DNA of 12,271 nt from Pelotomaculum_B sp041645005 (GTDB lineage Bacteria; Bacillota; Desulfotomaculia; Desulfotomaculales; Pelotomaculaceae): assembly GCA_041645005.1 (NCBI GenBank), contig JBAZQW010000049.1, positions 1 through 12,271 of the forward strand, in the 5' to 3' direction. The stretch's first letter is position 1. Each line of letters opens with the position of its first letter. Shown one piece after another: positions 1 to 6,764 of the stretch. Made by a program: the position numbers and the translations under genes. The notes below the pieces were generated by a model. The model was given only the letters and a program-made list of their open reading frames with translations, searched no databases and was not told where the DNA came from.

Positions 1-1
1 C

Positions 2-1000
2 TGCGGTGAGATAATTTCAGGAGTGATCATGGCGGCCACCGTGCAAAAGACAGGCTGCCCCGCAGTTTTTCTAACCGGCGCGCAGGCAGGAATTATAACT
101 GATAACTCCTTTAATAACGCGAGGATTCAGAGAATTAACCCTGAAAACATTATAAGACATGCCAGAGAGGGAAAAGTAGTAGTTGTCGCGGGCTTCCAGG
201 GCGTAACGGTGGAAGGGGAGGTCACAACTCTGGGCAGGGGCGGCAGCGATACGACGGCAGCGGCGCTTGGCGTTGCCCTGAACGCGCTGAGAATTGACAT
301 CTATACTGACGTGGAAGGCATCATGACGGCTGATCCGCGGATTGTCGCCGACGCAAGGCCACTGGATGTTGTTACTTATAATGAAATCTGCCAGCTGGCC
401 CACGAAGGAGCCAAGGTCATACACCCGCGCGCTGTGGAGATAGCCATGCAGAAAGGGATTCCCCTGAGAATCAAATGCACTTTCAGTGATGCGCCGGGTA
501 CTCTGGTAACATCCCGTGAAGAAGTTTTTAAGGGCGCAATTGATATCACCAATGACCGGACCATAACCGGAATAACCCACATTCAGGATATCACCCGGAT
601 TAAAGTTGTTACCAAAGATGCCGAAGACGTGCCCGATTTTCAGAAGCGTATATTTAAAGCCCTGGCCCTGGCCGGGATCAGTGTGGACTTTATAAATGTG
701 CACCCGGAGGCAGTTCTTTTTACTGTGAAAAATTCGGTCGCGGCAAAGGCCGTTCAGATATTGATGAATATGGGGGTCAACCCGGAGGTGCTGCCGGACT
801 GCGCTAAAGTTGCGGCTGTGGGCGCCGCCATGACAGGTGTGCCGGGAGTCATGGCTAAAATCGTGGAGGCGCTCGCCAGGGAAGACATCCAGATTTTGCA
901 GTCGGCCGATTCTTATACTACAATATGGGTACTGGTTAAAATGGAAGACGCTGGCAAAAGCATTCGCGCCCTGCACCAGCAGTTTAGACAGGAAATGTAG
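2..1000 (+). CDS. dapG: Aspartate kinase, 3' part (DapG-type), 5' end outside window
   Basis: Aspartate kinase phosphorylates L-aspartate to aspartyl-4-phosphate, the first step of the lysine/diaminopimelate/threonine/methionine pathway, in the cytosol. The frame is open from base 2 to the TAG at 998-1000 (332 residues). The family is about 400 residues, so roughly the first 70, including the N-terminal KFGG-type motif, lie upstream. Visible kinase motifs are CGEIIS at the extreme left edge, LTGAQAGI, GRGGSDTTAAALG, the YTDVEGIMTADPR segment and VIHPRAVEIA. The C-terminal third carries two ACT regulatory repeats, the second starting near AAVGAAMTGVPGVMAK and ending with SADSYTTIWVLV. The GTG at 23 and ATG at 29 are internal codons, not starts. 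dapA follows after 39 bases, the arrangement of B. subtilis dapG-dapA, so a diaminopimelate-sensitive isozyme is the likeliest reading. The feedback effector is inferred from context only; lysC would be an equally acceptable family name. Confidence 0.93.
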   Translation, partial: CGEIISGVIMAATVQKTGCPAVFLTGAQAGIITDNSFNNARIQRINPENIIRHAREGKVVVVAGFQGVTVEGEVTTLGRGGSDTTAAALGVALNALRIDIYTDVEGIMTADPRIVADARPLDVVTYNEICQLAHEGAKVIHPRAVEIAMQKGIPLRIKCTFSDAPGTLVTSREEVFKGAIDITNDRTITGITHIQDITRIKVVTKDAEDVPDFQKRIFKALALAGISVDFINVHPEAVLFTVKNSVAAKAVQILMNMGVNPEVLPDCAKVAAVGAAMTGVPGVMAKIVEALAREDIQILQSADSYTTIWVLVKMEDAGKSIRALHQQFRQEM

Positions 1001-1039
1001 TAAAAGCCAGAGGGAATTATGTAAAAGAGGGTGAAAGAC

Positions 1040-1921
1040 TTGAACATTGATTTTGGACGTGTTTTAACAGCCATGGTGACACCCTTCAACAAGGATTTGA
1101 GCGTAAATTTTGACCTGGCGAGAAAACTGGCCAGGCACTTGATCAAATCCGGGTCTGACGGGCTGGTTTTGACCGGCAGTACGGGAGAGAGCCCGACACT
1201 GACAAAGGAAGAGAAAATTGAGCTGTACAGGGTCGTAGTTGAAGAGGTGGGAGGCAAGGCTTCAGTTATAGCAAATACTGGTGGGAATTCAACTGCGGAT
1301 AGTATTACGCTTACCCAAGCCGCTCAAAAAGTCGGTATAGATGGTGTCATGTTGGTGGCGCCATATTATAACAAACCATCCCAGGAAGGATCCTACAGGC
1401 ATTTTAAGGCGGTGGCCGAAAGTACCGACCTGCCAATTATTTTATATAATATTCCAAGCAGGTCTTCCATAAACATACTGCCTCAGACGGTAGCCAGGCT
1501 GGCTGAGATTAGTAACATTGTCGCGATCAAGGAATCCAGCGGCAATATGGACCAGGTCAGCGAGCTAAGGTTATCGCTGCCCGACAACTTTGCCATCTAC
1601 AGCGGTGATGACTCGTTAACTCTTCCTATCCTGGCGCTGGGCGGGAAAGGTGTAATAAGCGTGGCGTCACATCTGATAGGCGAACGCATCCAGGATCTGG
1701 TCAACGCTTTCACTTCCGGCAACATTACCCTGGCCACAGATATACATCTGAAACTTTACCCTTTCTTTAAAGGATTATTTATAACCACCAACCCTGTTCC
1801 TATCAAGTGCGCCATGGGTTTGGCAGGCTGGCAGGTTGGCGCGCCCAGGTTGCCGCTGGTAGAGGCCACCGACTCTGAAAAAGAATCTCTTAAGATTTTA
1901 ATGGCCAGCTTCATTCTTTAA
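1040..1921 (+). CDS. dapA: 4-hydroxy-tetrahydrodipicolinate synthase
   Basis: DapA condenses pyruvate with aspartate semialdehyde to 4-hydroxy-tetrahydrodipicolinate, the committed step to diaminopimelate and lysine, and in spore formers to dipicolinate. With the TTG start at 1040 the protein is 293 residues, normal for the family. I prefer TTG 1040 because AGAGG at 1026-1030 abuts the in-frame GTG at 1031 with no spacing but lies 9 bases before the TTG. The resulting N-terminus (NIDFGRVLTAMVTPF) also matches the family beginning. Visible are the GSTGESPTL substrate loop (a Ser where many DapAs have the first Thr of GTTGE), YYNKPSQEG, the catalytic Tyr near 136 in LYNIPSR, the Schiff-base Lys near 164 in VAIKESSG, and YSGDDSLTLPILALGGKGVISVASH. 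It is probably co-transcribed with the aspartate kinase, since the 39-base gap shows no terminator. The main uncertainty is the start codon. Confidence 0.95.
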   Translation: MNIDFGRVLTAMVTPFNKDLSVNFDLARKLARHLIKSGSDGLVLTGSTGESPTLTKEEKIELYRVVVEEVGGKASVIANTGGNSTADSITLTQAAQKVGIDGVMLVAPYYNKPSQEGSYRHFKAVAESTDLPIILYNIPSRSSINILPQTVARLAEISNIVAIKESSGNMDQVSELRLSLPDNFAIYSGDDSLTLPILALGGKGVISVASHLIGERIQDLVNAFTSGNITLATDIHLKLYPFFKGLFITTNPVPIKCAMGLAGWQVGAPRLPLVEATDSEKESLKILMASFIL

Positions 1922-1935
1922 AATATTTGGCAAAA

Positions 1936-1961
1936 AAGGCTGCGGCGTTTGCCCCGGCCTT
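1936..1961 (+). other. Hairpin after dapA; weak terminator candidate
   Basis: A 26-base inverted repeat has arms of 11 bases (AAGGCTGCGGC and GCCCCGGCCTT), one mismatch, one G-T pair and a GTTT loop. It starts 15 bases after the dapA stop. On the + strand it is followed by AAAATGAAT, not a T-tract. On the - strand the same stem would be followed by a run of six T. No - strand gene converges here, so its role is open. It may mark the dapA 3' end or act as an RNA-stability hairpin. Confidence 0.4.
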
Positions 1962-1976
1962 AAAATGAATATGATG

Positions 1977-2005
1977 TTGTTTAAGATGGTAAAATAAACT
2001 ATAAT
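1977..2005 (+). promoter_or_regulatory. Candidate SigA promoter for rnj
   Basis: A perfect -10 hexamer TATAAT lies at 2000-2005, 17 bases after TTGTTT at 1977-1982, which matches the first half of the -35 consensus. Transcription would begin near 2012, giving a leader of about 115 bases before rnj. An overlapping alternative is TGGTAAAAT at 1987-1995, which resembles an extended -10. Within the leader, a run of eight T at 2096-2103 follows only a 3-bp stem, so I see no convincing attenuator. Confidence 0.55.
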
Positions 2006-2127
2006 TAAAACGAAGTTCAAGAGATCGGCCCTAAAACTGCAGTCAAAATGCGTTTCCCCGCCTTCTCCTTAACTTGTCTCACCAGATCCGGGTAATTTTT
2101 TTTGTGTAAGGATAAGGAGGTGCGGAA

Positions 2128-3792
2128 TTGGCAAAAGAACCTAAATTGTCCCTTATTCCTCTGGGAGGGCTGGGGGAAATCGGCAAAAACATGATGGCGG
2201 TGAGATTTGGGGAAAGCATTTTAATCATTGACTGTGGTTTAATGTTTCCGGAAGAGGAAATGCTCGGAATAGATATCGTTATCCCGGATATTACCTATTT
2301 ACTGGATAATAGGGATTCTGTACTCGGGATTGTGTTGACCCACGGGCATGAGGATCATATCGGCGCCCTGCCTTATGTGCTGCGACATTTAAATGTACCT
2401 GTGTACGGTACAAAACTTACACTCGGGTTGCTGCAGGGGAAACTGAAGGAGCAAAACGCTCTGGGGGAAACTTCGCTGCATACGGTAAAACCGAGGGACA
2501 GCGTTCAGATTGGTCCTTTTAAAGTGGAGTTTATCAGGGTGTCGCACAGCATTCCAGATGCCATATCCGTTGCCGTGCACACACCAATGGGTGTTGTGTT
2601 CCATACGGGAGACTTCAAATTCGACTTGACCCCTGTGGACGGGCAGGTTACCGATTTTCATCGACTGGCCCAATTAGGGGAAAAAGGCGTGCTGGTATTA
2701 TTGTCCGACAGCACCAATGCGGAGAAGCCGGGCTATACCATGTCCGAGCGAGTTGTGGGCAACACCTTTGACGAGAACTTTCGTCAGGCAACGGAACGGA
2801 TTATCATTACCACGTTTGCGTCTAACGTGCATAGGCTGCAGCAGGCTATTCAGGCCGCCTATAAGCATGGACGCAAGGTTGCAGTGGTCGGCAGGAGCAT
2901 GGTCAATGTAATCACTATAGCCACTGAACTGGGTTACATGGATATTCCAGAAGGGCTCTTGATCGATCTGGACGAGGCCAACAAGCTGCCCAGGAACAAG
3001 ATAGTGATACTTACCACCGGCAGCCAGGGTGAACCGATGTCAGCCCTGACCAGGATGGCTTTGTCCGACCACCGGCAGGTGGACATAATGCCGGGTGATA
3101 CAATCATTATCTCGGCAACGCCCATACCAGGCAACGAAAAGCTGGTGGCCCGCATTATCGACCAGCTTTTTAAGCAGGGGGCGCGGGTTATTTACGAGCT
3201 GGGTTCAGATATCCATGTATCCGGTCACCCCAACCAGGAGGAGTTGAAGCTGATGCTAAACCTGGTCCGGCCAAAATTTTTTGTGCCGGTGCACGGGGAA
3301 TACCGGATGCTCATTAAGCATGCTGAACTGGCCAAGGATGTGGGAATCCTGCCTGAAAACATTTTTGTGGCTGAAAATGGACAGGTACTGGAATTCAGCC
3401 GTCGTTCAGGGCGTATGACCGGCAGGGTGACCGCCGGGAGAGTGCTGGTCGACGGTCTGGGTGTAGGAGACGTAGGAAACATTGTCCTGAAGGACCGCAA
3501 GCAGCTTTCCCAGGACGGCATCCTGATCGTGGTCCTGACGATAGACCATGCAACAGGCGAGGTTGTGGCCGGCCCGGACATTGTGTCAAGGGGTTTTGTC
3601 TACGTAAGGGAATCGGAAAAACTACTTGAGGAAGCCAAAACCAGGGTAAAGAGCGCCCTGGACAAATGTTCCGGGAAAGGCGTATCTGAGTGGTCATCTA
3701 TAAAATCTCAGGTCAGAGACGCGCTGGGCAAGTTTCTTTACGAAAAAACGAGGAGAAGGCCTATGGTTTTACCAATCATCATGGAAATTTAA
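2128..3792 (+). CDS. rnj: Ribonuclease J (metallo-beta-lactamase/beta-CASP)
   Basis: RNase J is a cytosolic zinc-dependent nuclease with endonuclease and 5'-3' exonuclease activity in mRNA decay and rRNA maturation. The TTG start at 2128 is set by AAGGAGGTG at 2114-2122. The 554-residue product is full length (B. subtilis J1 and J2 are about 555). The metallo-beta-lactamase domain has the metal-binding THGHEDHIG motif (His72, His74, Asp76, His77), His140 in VSHSIPD and Asp162 in HTGDFKFD. The beta-CASP part has SDSTNAEKPGYT, the HVSGHPNQEE motif (His363, His367) and His389 in VPVHGEYR. The C-terminal domain is present, with conserved text around GPDIVSRGFVYVRES. All metal ligands expected of an active enzyme are seen. 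The position after dapA matches rnjB in B. subtilis. Whether the genome has a second RNase J, and so whether this is J1- or J2-like, cannot be judged here. Confidence 0.96.
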   Translation: MAKEPKLSLIPLGGLGEIGKNMMAVRFGESILIIDCGLMFPEEEMLGIDIVIPDITYLLDNRDSVLGIVLTHGHEDHIGALPYVLRHLNVPVYGTKLTLGLLQGKLKEQNALGETSLHTVKPRDSVQIGPFKVEFIRVSHSIPDAISVAVHTPMGVVFHTGDFKFDLTPVDGQVTDFHRLAQLGEKGVLVLLSDSTNAEKPGYTMSERVVGNTFDENFRQATERIIITTFASNVHRLQQAIQAAYKHGRKVAVVGRSMVNVITIATELGYMDIPEGLLIDLDEANKLPRNKIVILTTGSQGEPMSALTRMALSDHRQVDIMPGDTIIISATPIPGNEKLVARIIDQLFKQGARVIYELGSDIHVSGHPNQEELKLMLNLVRPKFFVPVHGEYRMLIKHAELAKDVGILPENIFVAENGQVLEFSRRSGRMTGRVTAGRVLVDGLGVGDVGNIVLKDRKQLSQDGILIVVLTIDHATGEVVAGPDIVSRGFVYVRESEKLLEEAKTRVKSALDKCSGKGVSEWSSIKSQVRDALGKFLYEKTRRRPMVLPIIMEI

Positions 3793-3815
3793 AAATTGGT
3801 TTCAACAAAAATGCC

Positions 3816-3857
3816 TATAAAGCAGAAGCCGCTATCAACGCGGCTTTCTGCATTATA
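3816..3857 (+). terminator. Imperfect hairpin after rnj, terminator-like without T-tract
   Basis: The core stem GCAGAAGCCGC (3822-3832) pairs with GCGGCTTTCTGC (3840-3851), with one bulged T and a 7-base loop. Beyond an A-A mismatch, TATAA (3816-3820) pairs with TTATA (3853-3857). It begins about 24 bases after the rnj stop and ends about 33 bases before the nitroreductase start. No T-run follows on the + strand, so intrinsic termination would be weak. A 3'-end stabiliser or processing structure is equally possible. Confidence 0.45.
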
Positions 3858-3890
3858 ACAATATCTTGGAAGATGAAGGGAGCGACTGCA

Positions 3891-4397
3891 GTGAAGGTAA
3901 TCTTAAAAAGACGCAGCATCAGGCAATATACGGAACAACCAATTCCCGAGGAAATGTTTACCGAACTTTTAGAAGCGGGAATGTGTGCCCCGTCAGCGGG
4001 TAACGAACGTCCCTGGCAGTTTATTGTCATTACGGAACGTTCTTTGCTTGTAGGCATCACTCAAATCCATGAGTATTCTCAAATGCTGAAGCAGGCTCCC
4101 GCGGCGATTATCGTCTGCGCGGACCTGACATGTAATAAGTATCCTGGCATAGACTACTGGGTTCAGGACTGTGCGGCAGCGACGGAGAACATACTGCTGG
4201 CCGCGCAGGATAAGGGTTTAGGGACGTGCTGGCTCGGAGTATATCCTAAAGAAGAGCGCATGGCAGGAATGAGCCGGTTATTAGAGTTGCCGGAACATAT
4301 AGTGCCATTTGCGGCGATTGCTGTCGGCTATCCGGCAGAAGTAAAGAGCGCCCGCTCCCGCTATGATGCCTCAAGGGTGCATCGTAATCGTTGGTAA
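3891..4397 (+). CDS. Nitroreductase-family FMN oxidoreductase
   Basis: This is a small cytosolic flavoprotein of the nitroreductase superfamily, whose members use FMN and NAD(P)H to reduce nitro compounds, quinones or flavins. The physiological substrate cannot be told from sequence. The start is GTG at 3891 behind AAGGGAG at 3876-3882, giving 168 residues. The in-frame ATG at 3873 has its GGAAG directly abutting it. A longer open frame from 3690 would overlap rnj and adds unrelated sequence. Family signatures are KRRSIRQY at residues 6-13 (FMN phosphate contact), CAPSAGNERPWQF at 32-44, a central DCAAATENILLAAQDKGLGTCWLG stretch at about 93-116, and PFAAIAVGYP at 139-148. The end is basic (SRVHRNRW). 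The gene lies between rnj and the TPP riboswitch. No terminator separates it from the riboswitch, so its transcript could run into the riboswitch terminator. A link to thiamine metabolism is not supported by sequence. Confidence 0.88.
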   Translation: MKVILKRRSIRQYTEQPIPEEMFTELLEAGMCAPSAGNERPWQFIVITERSLLVGITQIHEYSQMLKQAPAAIIVCADLTCNKYPGIDYWVQDCAAATENILLAAQDKGLGTCWLGVYPKEERMAGMSRLLELPEHIVPFAAIAVGYPAEVKSARSRYDASRVHRNRW

Positions 4398-4457
4398 CAG
4401 GAAGAAAGAGAAACGTAGCCAAGCTTTCGAAATATAACCAAACACATAAATTTTGTC

Positions 4458-4486
4458 TTGCTTTCGTTGATGTCTTCTGATATCTT
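4458..4486 (+). promoter_or_regulatory. Candidate promoter for the thiamine operon
   Basis: TTGCTT at 4458-4463 and TATCTT at 4481-4486 are separated by 17 bases, giving 3/6 and 4/6 matches to SigA boxes. A start near 4493 would place the TPP aptamer about 35 bases into the RNA, a normal distance. An alternative -10-like CATAAT at 4519-4524 lies closer but lacks a good -35 and would put the start inside the aptamer. The assignment is tentative. Confidence 0.35.
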
Positions 4487-4507
4487 AAAAGTGATCATCA
4501 GATATCT
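4479..4507 (+). repeat. Two GATATCT copies 22 bases apart
   Basis: GATATCT occurs at 4479-4485 and 4501-4507, each followed one base later by AAAA. The second copy is the core of the perfect 10-base palindrome CAGATATCTG (4499-4508). A period of 22 bases is about two helical turns. The repeat overlaps the candidate -10 box and lies upstream of the riboswitch, so it could be a protein operator, but chance in AT-rich intergenic DNA is not excluded. Confidence 0.35.
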
Positions 4508-4527
4508 GAAAATGACAACATAATAAA

Positions 4528-4618
4528 TGCAACGGGGAGCTGAAGTGATTCAGCTGAGAAAGAATGTAAGTTCTGACCCATTGAACCTGATCTGGGTAAT
4601 GCCAGCGTAGGGAGTGCA
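4528..4618 (+). promoter_or_regulatory. TPP riboswitch aptamer (THI element)
   Basis: The conserved TPP-aptamer segments appear in order: TGCA (4528-4531) closing P1 with TGCA at 4615-4618; GGGGAGC at 4534-4540; a hairpin AGCTGAA/TTCAGCT with loop GTGA (4538-4555); CTGAGA at 4554-4559; GACCC at 4575-4579; ACCTGATC at 4585-4592; and CTGGGTAATGCCAGCGTAGGGA at 4592-4613 (22 bases, key parts GGGTAATGCC and GCGTAGGGA). It lies in the 329-base gap between the nitroreductase and thiD, which also holds a candidate promoter, a short repeat and the terminator. Binding of thiamine pyrophosphate is known to shut off downstream genes, here thiD through the phosphatase gene. The segment GGGTAA (4594-4599) can pair with TTACCC (4649-4654) in the terminator's left arm, a plausible antiterminator (inference). 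Confidence 0.96.
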
Positions 4619-4641
4619 GACCGTTATTTTAGGTGCGTTTG

Positions 4642-4685
4642 TAGCCTTTTACCCGCTCAGGGTAAAAGGCTATTTCGATTTTTGG
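4642..4685 (+). terminator. Riboswitch expression-platform terminator
   Basis: A perfect 13-bp stem, TAGCCTTTTACCC (4642-4654) and GGGTAAAAGGCTA (4660-4672), with loop GCTCA is followed by TTTCGATTTTT. It starts 23 bases after the TPP aptamer and ends about 40 bases before thiD. It is the expected off-state element of the riboswitch and may also end read-through from the nitroreductase gene. Confidence 0.93.
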
Positions 4686-4726
4686 GGGTGATTTGCAGCT
4701 TATAAGTAAAAAGATGGAGGGATTAT

Positions 4727-5524
4727 ATGAAAACCGTTTTGACTATCGCGGGATCTGATTCATGCGGCGGTGCGGGCATCCAGGCGGACCTGAAAACATT
4801 CAGCGCGCTGGGCGCTTACGGTATGAGCGTGGTCACCGCTGTTACCGCTCAGAACACCATGGGTGTGTTCGATGTGCGGGAGCTGGATGTTGATATCATA
4901 AAAGGTCAGATCAACTGTCTTTATGAAGATATCAGGATCGACGCTGTCAAGGTGGGCATGGTGTCGAGTATTGAGATAATAGACGTGATCGGGGAGTGCC
5001 TGAAAAAGAACAGGGCGGTTAATATTGTGGTGGACCCGGTTATGGTATCTAAAAGCGGCTACCACCTGCTGAGGGAGGAAGCCAAGGATGAACTGGTCAA
5101 GGTGCTGTTTCCCCTGGCTGAAGTAGTTACTCCCAACTTGTTCGAGGCGGAACTGATCACAGGCGATAAAATCGAAAACCTGGAGCAGATGAAAAAAGCA
5201 GCCGTAAAGATTTACGGACTTGGCGTCATGAAAGTGATTGTTAAAGGTGGTCACTTAACCGGTGACGCGATAGATGTGCTGTATGACGGCAAGAGCTTTA
5301 GCTATTTGAAGGGGACAAGGATAGAAACAAAGAACACCCACGGCACCGGGTGTACTTTCTCCTCTGCCATCGCGGCCCTGCTGGCGAGGGGATACCCATT
5401 TCTGGAGGCGGCCGGACTGGCGAAGGAGTATATCAACGGCGCCATTGAGAATTCACTAGAAATAGGCTGTGGGGTTGGGCCTACTAATCATTTTTGGAAT
5501 TTATATAAAAAGGCGGGTTATTAA
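4727..5524 (+). CDS. thiD: HMP/HMP-phosphate kinase (bifunctional ThiD)
   Basis: ThiD phosphorylates 4-amino-5-hydroxymethyl-2-methylpyrimidine (HMP) to HMP-P and then HMP-PP, the pyrimidine substrate of ThiE, in the cytosol. The ATG is preceded by GGAGGG at 4716-4721. The 265-residue length is typical. The ribokinase-like fold is shown by the N-terminal LTIAGSDSCGGAGIQADLKT stretch (residues 5-24; family consensus GSDxxGGAGIQADLK), VVTAVTAQNT, VDPVMVSKSG, VTPNLFEAELITG, KGGHL and the anion-hole/catalytic HGTGCTFSSA with Cys209. The single-residue change to Cys13 in SDSCGG (often Ser or Pro there) is common enough not to be notable. It is the first gene after the TPP riboswitch, and the permease gene starts one base after its stop, so the two are co-transcribed. 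Closely related PdxK-type kinases are possible in principle, but the operon strongly favours ThiD. Confidence 0.96.
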   Translation: MKTVLTIAGSDSCGGAGIQADLKTFSALGAYGMSVVTAVTAQNTMGVFDVRELDVDIIKGQINCLYEDIRIDAVKVGMVSSIEIIDVIGECLKKNRAVNIVVDPVMVSKSGYHLLREEAKDELVKVLFPLAEVVTPNLFEAELITGDKIENLEQMKKAAVKIYGLGVMKVIVKGGHLTGDAIDVLYDGKSFSYLKGTRIETKNTHGTGCTFSSAIAALLARGYPFLEAAGLAKEYINGAIENSLEIGCGVGPTNHFWNLYKKAGY

Positions 5525-5525
5525 A

Positions 5526-6764
5526 ATGATTGAGGCGAGAAAAACGGGTGGCTTTAGCTTTTTCACTCTCTGGTTTGGGGCGGCCGTGTCTCTGGCCGAG
5601 ATCATGACAGGCAGCCTGATCGCTCCCCTTGGACTGAAACAAGGTTTATTCGTAATCCTGGCCGGGCACCTGATCGGCGTCCTGATTCTGGCGCTGGTCG
5701 GGGTTGTCGGCTTCAAGGAAAAAAGTCCTTCGCTGAAGTCCAGCCGGCTGTCGCTGGGCAAGTACGGTTCTTATATCATTTCTTTCTTTAATATCATCCA
5801 GCTCATCGGCTGGACGGCGATTATGCTGATCCAGAGTTCCAGGTCGCTGCAGTCGATTACCGGTAAACTGTTCGGTTTTGATAATTTTTATATTTTAGTG
5901 GTAATTACAGGCATTCTGGTTCTGTTATGGGCTTTGAACACTGAGAACGCTATCAATACAGTAAATAATATCGCAGTTGTGCTTCTCCTGGTTTTATGTT
6001 TGGTAATGCTGAAATCGGTTATGACAGGAAACGAAGTGAAAGAAATAACTTCTAATATAACCTTCGGGGCTGCGCTTGAATTGAGTATCATTATGCCATT
6101 GACCTGGCTGCCCCTGATTTCTGATTACACCATGCTGGGCAAAAGTGCCAGGGGCAGCTTCTGGGGTAGTTTCGCGGGGTATTTTATTGGAAGTTCTTTT
6201 ATGTACGTGATTGGCCTGGTTTCTTCAATCTATGCGGGCACACCGGATCCGATCGGGGTTTTAATCAGCCTTAACCTGGGGTTTTCAGCTTTACTCGTGG
6301 TGGTGCTGTCAACGGTTACCACAACTTTCCTTGATGTATATTCCGGGGTCATGTCTACCCTTAACCTGACTTCAAAAGTGCCTAAGAAAATACTGATCCT
6401 AATTTTTAGCGCTCTGGGCATGCTGCTGGCCATGTATTTCCCCATGGAACATTATGAGCATTTCCTGTACATGATCGGCTCGCTTTTTGCGCCGGTTTTC
6501 TCCGTGGTTATTGCAGACTATTTTGTGTACAAGGACAACCGGTCGGGGGAATTATTCAATGTACCGGGCCTGGCCGCCGCGGCGGTCGGAGTGGTGTCAT
6601 ACTATATTGTTATTGAACAGAATCTTGTAATAGGGGCCACCATACCAGCCATGATGATTACCATGGCTGTTTATGCTCTTTTTAGATTCATTAAAAAAGC
6701 AATGACTATAAATGAGGAGGAAAAAATATGCTCGCTAAAATTGCTAAGACTATTAAAACAGTAA
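5526..6764 (+). CDS. cytX: CytX-type NCS1 permease, probable HMP transporter
   Basis: This is an integral membrane protein of the NCS1 (cytosine/purine/thiamine) family, 412 residues, with about 12 hydrophobic segments. Clear ones lie near residues 41-63, 84-104, 121-137, 147-163, 213-237, 250-266, 288-304, 315-334 and 346-385. The N-terminus (FFTLWFGAAVSLAEIMTGSL) is the hallmark of CytX proteins, which occur in TPP-riboswitch operons and are predicted hydroxymethylpyrimidine importers. The ATG at 5526 lies one base after the thiD stop, with AAGGCGGG at 5509-5517 as ribosome binding site; the upstream in-frame ATG at 5469 would overlap thiD deeply. The last 12 codons overlap thiM by 37 bases, so translation of the two is likely coupled. 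HMP as substrate is inferred from family and context. Cytosine or another pyrimidine remains possible. Confidence 0.88.
   Translation: MIEARKTGGFSFFTLWFGAAVSLAEIMTGSLIAPLGLKQGLFVILAGHLIGVLILALVGVVGFKEKSPSLKSSRLSLGKYGSYIISFFNIIQLIGWTAIMLIQSSRSLQSITGKLFGFDNFYILVVITGILVLLWALNTENAINTVNNIAVVLLLVLCLVMLKSVMTGNEVKEITSNITFGAALELSIIMPLTWLPLISDYTMLGKSARGSFWGSFAGYFIGSSFMYVIGLVSSIYAGTPDPIGVLISLNLGFSALLVVVLSTVTTTFLDVYSGVMSTLNLTSKVPKKILILIFSALGMLLAMYFPMEHYEHFLYMIGSLFAPVFSVVIADYFVYKDNRSGELFNVPGLAAAAVGVVSYYIVIEQNLVIGATIPAMMITMAVYALFRFIKKAMTINEEEKICSLKLLRLLKQ

Noticed and set aside
71..976. A 301-codon open frame on the - strand opposite the aspartate kinase gene
   Set aside because: It lies wholly inside a clearly recognised gene, has no ribosome binding site evidence and yields a His/Cys/Arg-rich protein unlike any family I know. 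It is a mirror of the coding bias on the other strand.
2081..2103. Possible attenuator before rnj (ACC/GGT followed by eight T)
   Set aside because: Only three base pairs can form before the T-run, too weak for an intrinsic terminator.
3690..3890. Long N-terminal extension of the nitroreductase starting inside rnj
   Set aside because: The extra 67 codons overlap the RNase J gene and the intergenic hairpin and show no family similarity. The GTG at 3891 has a proper ribosome binding site and begins right at the conserved RRSIR region.
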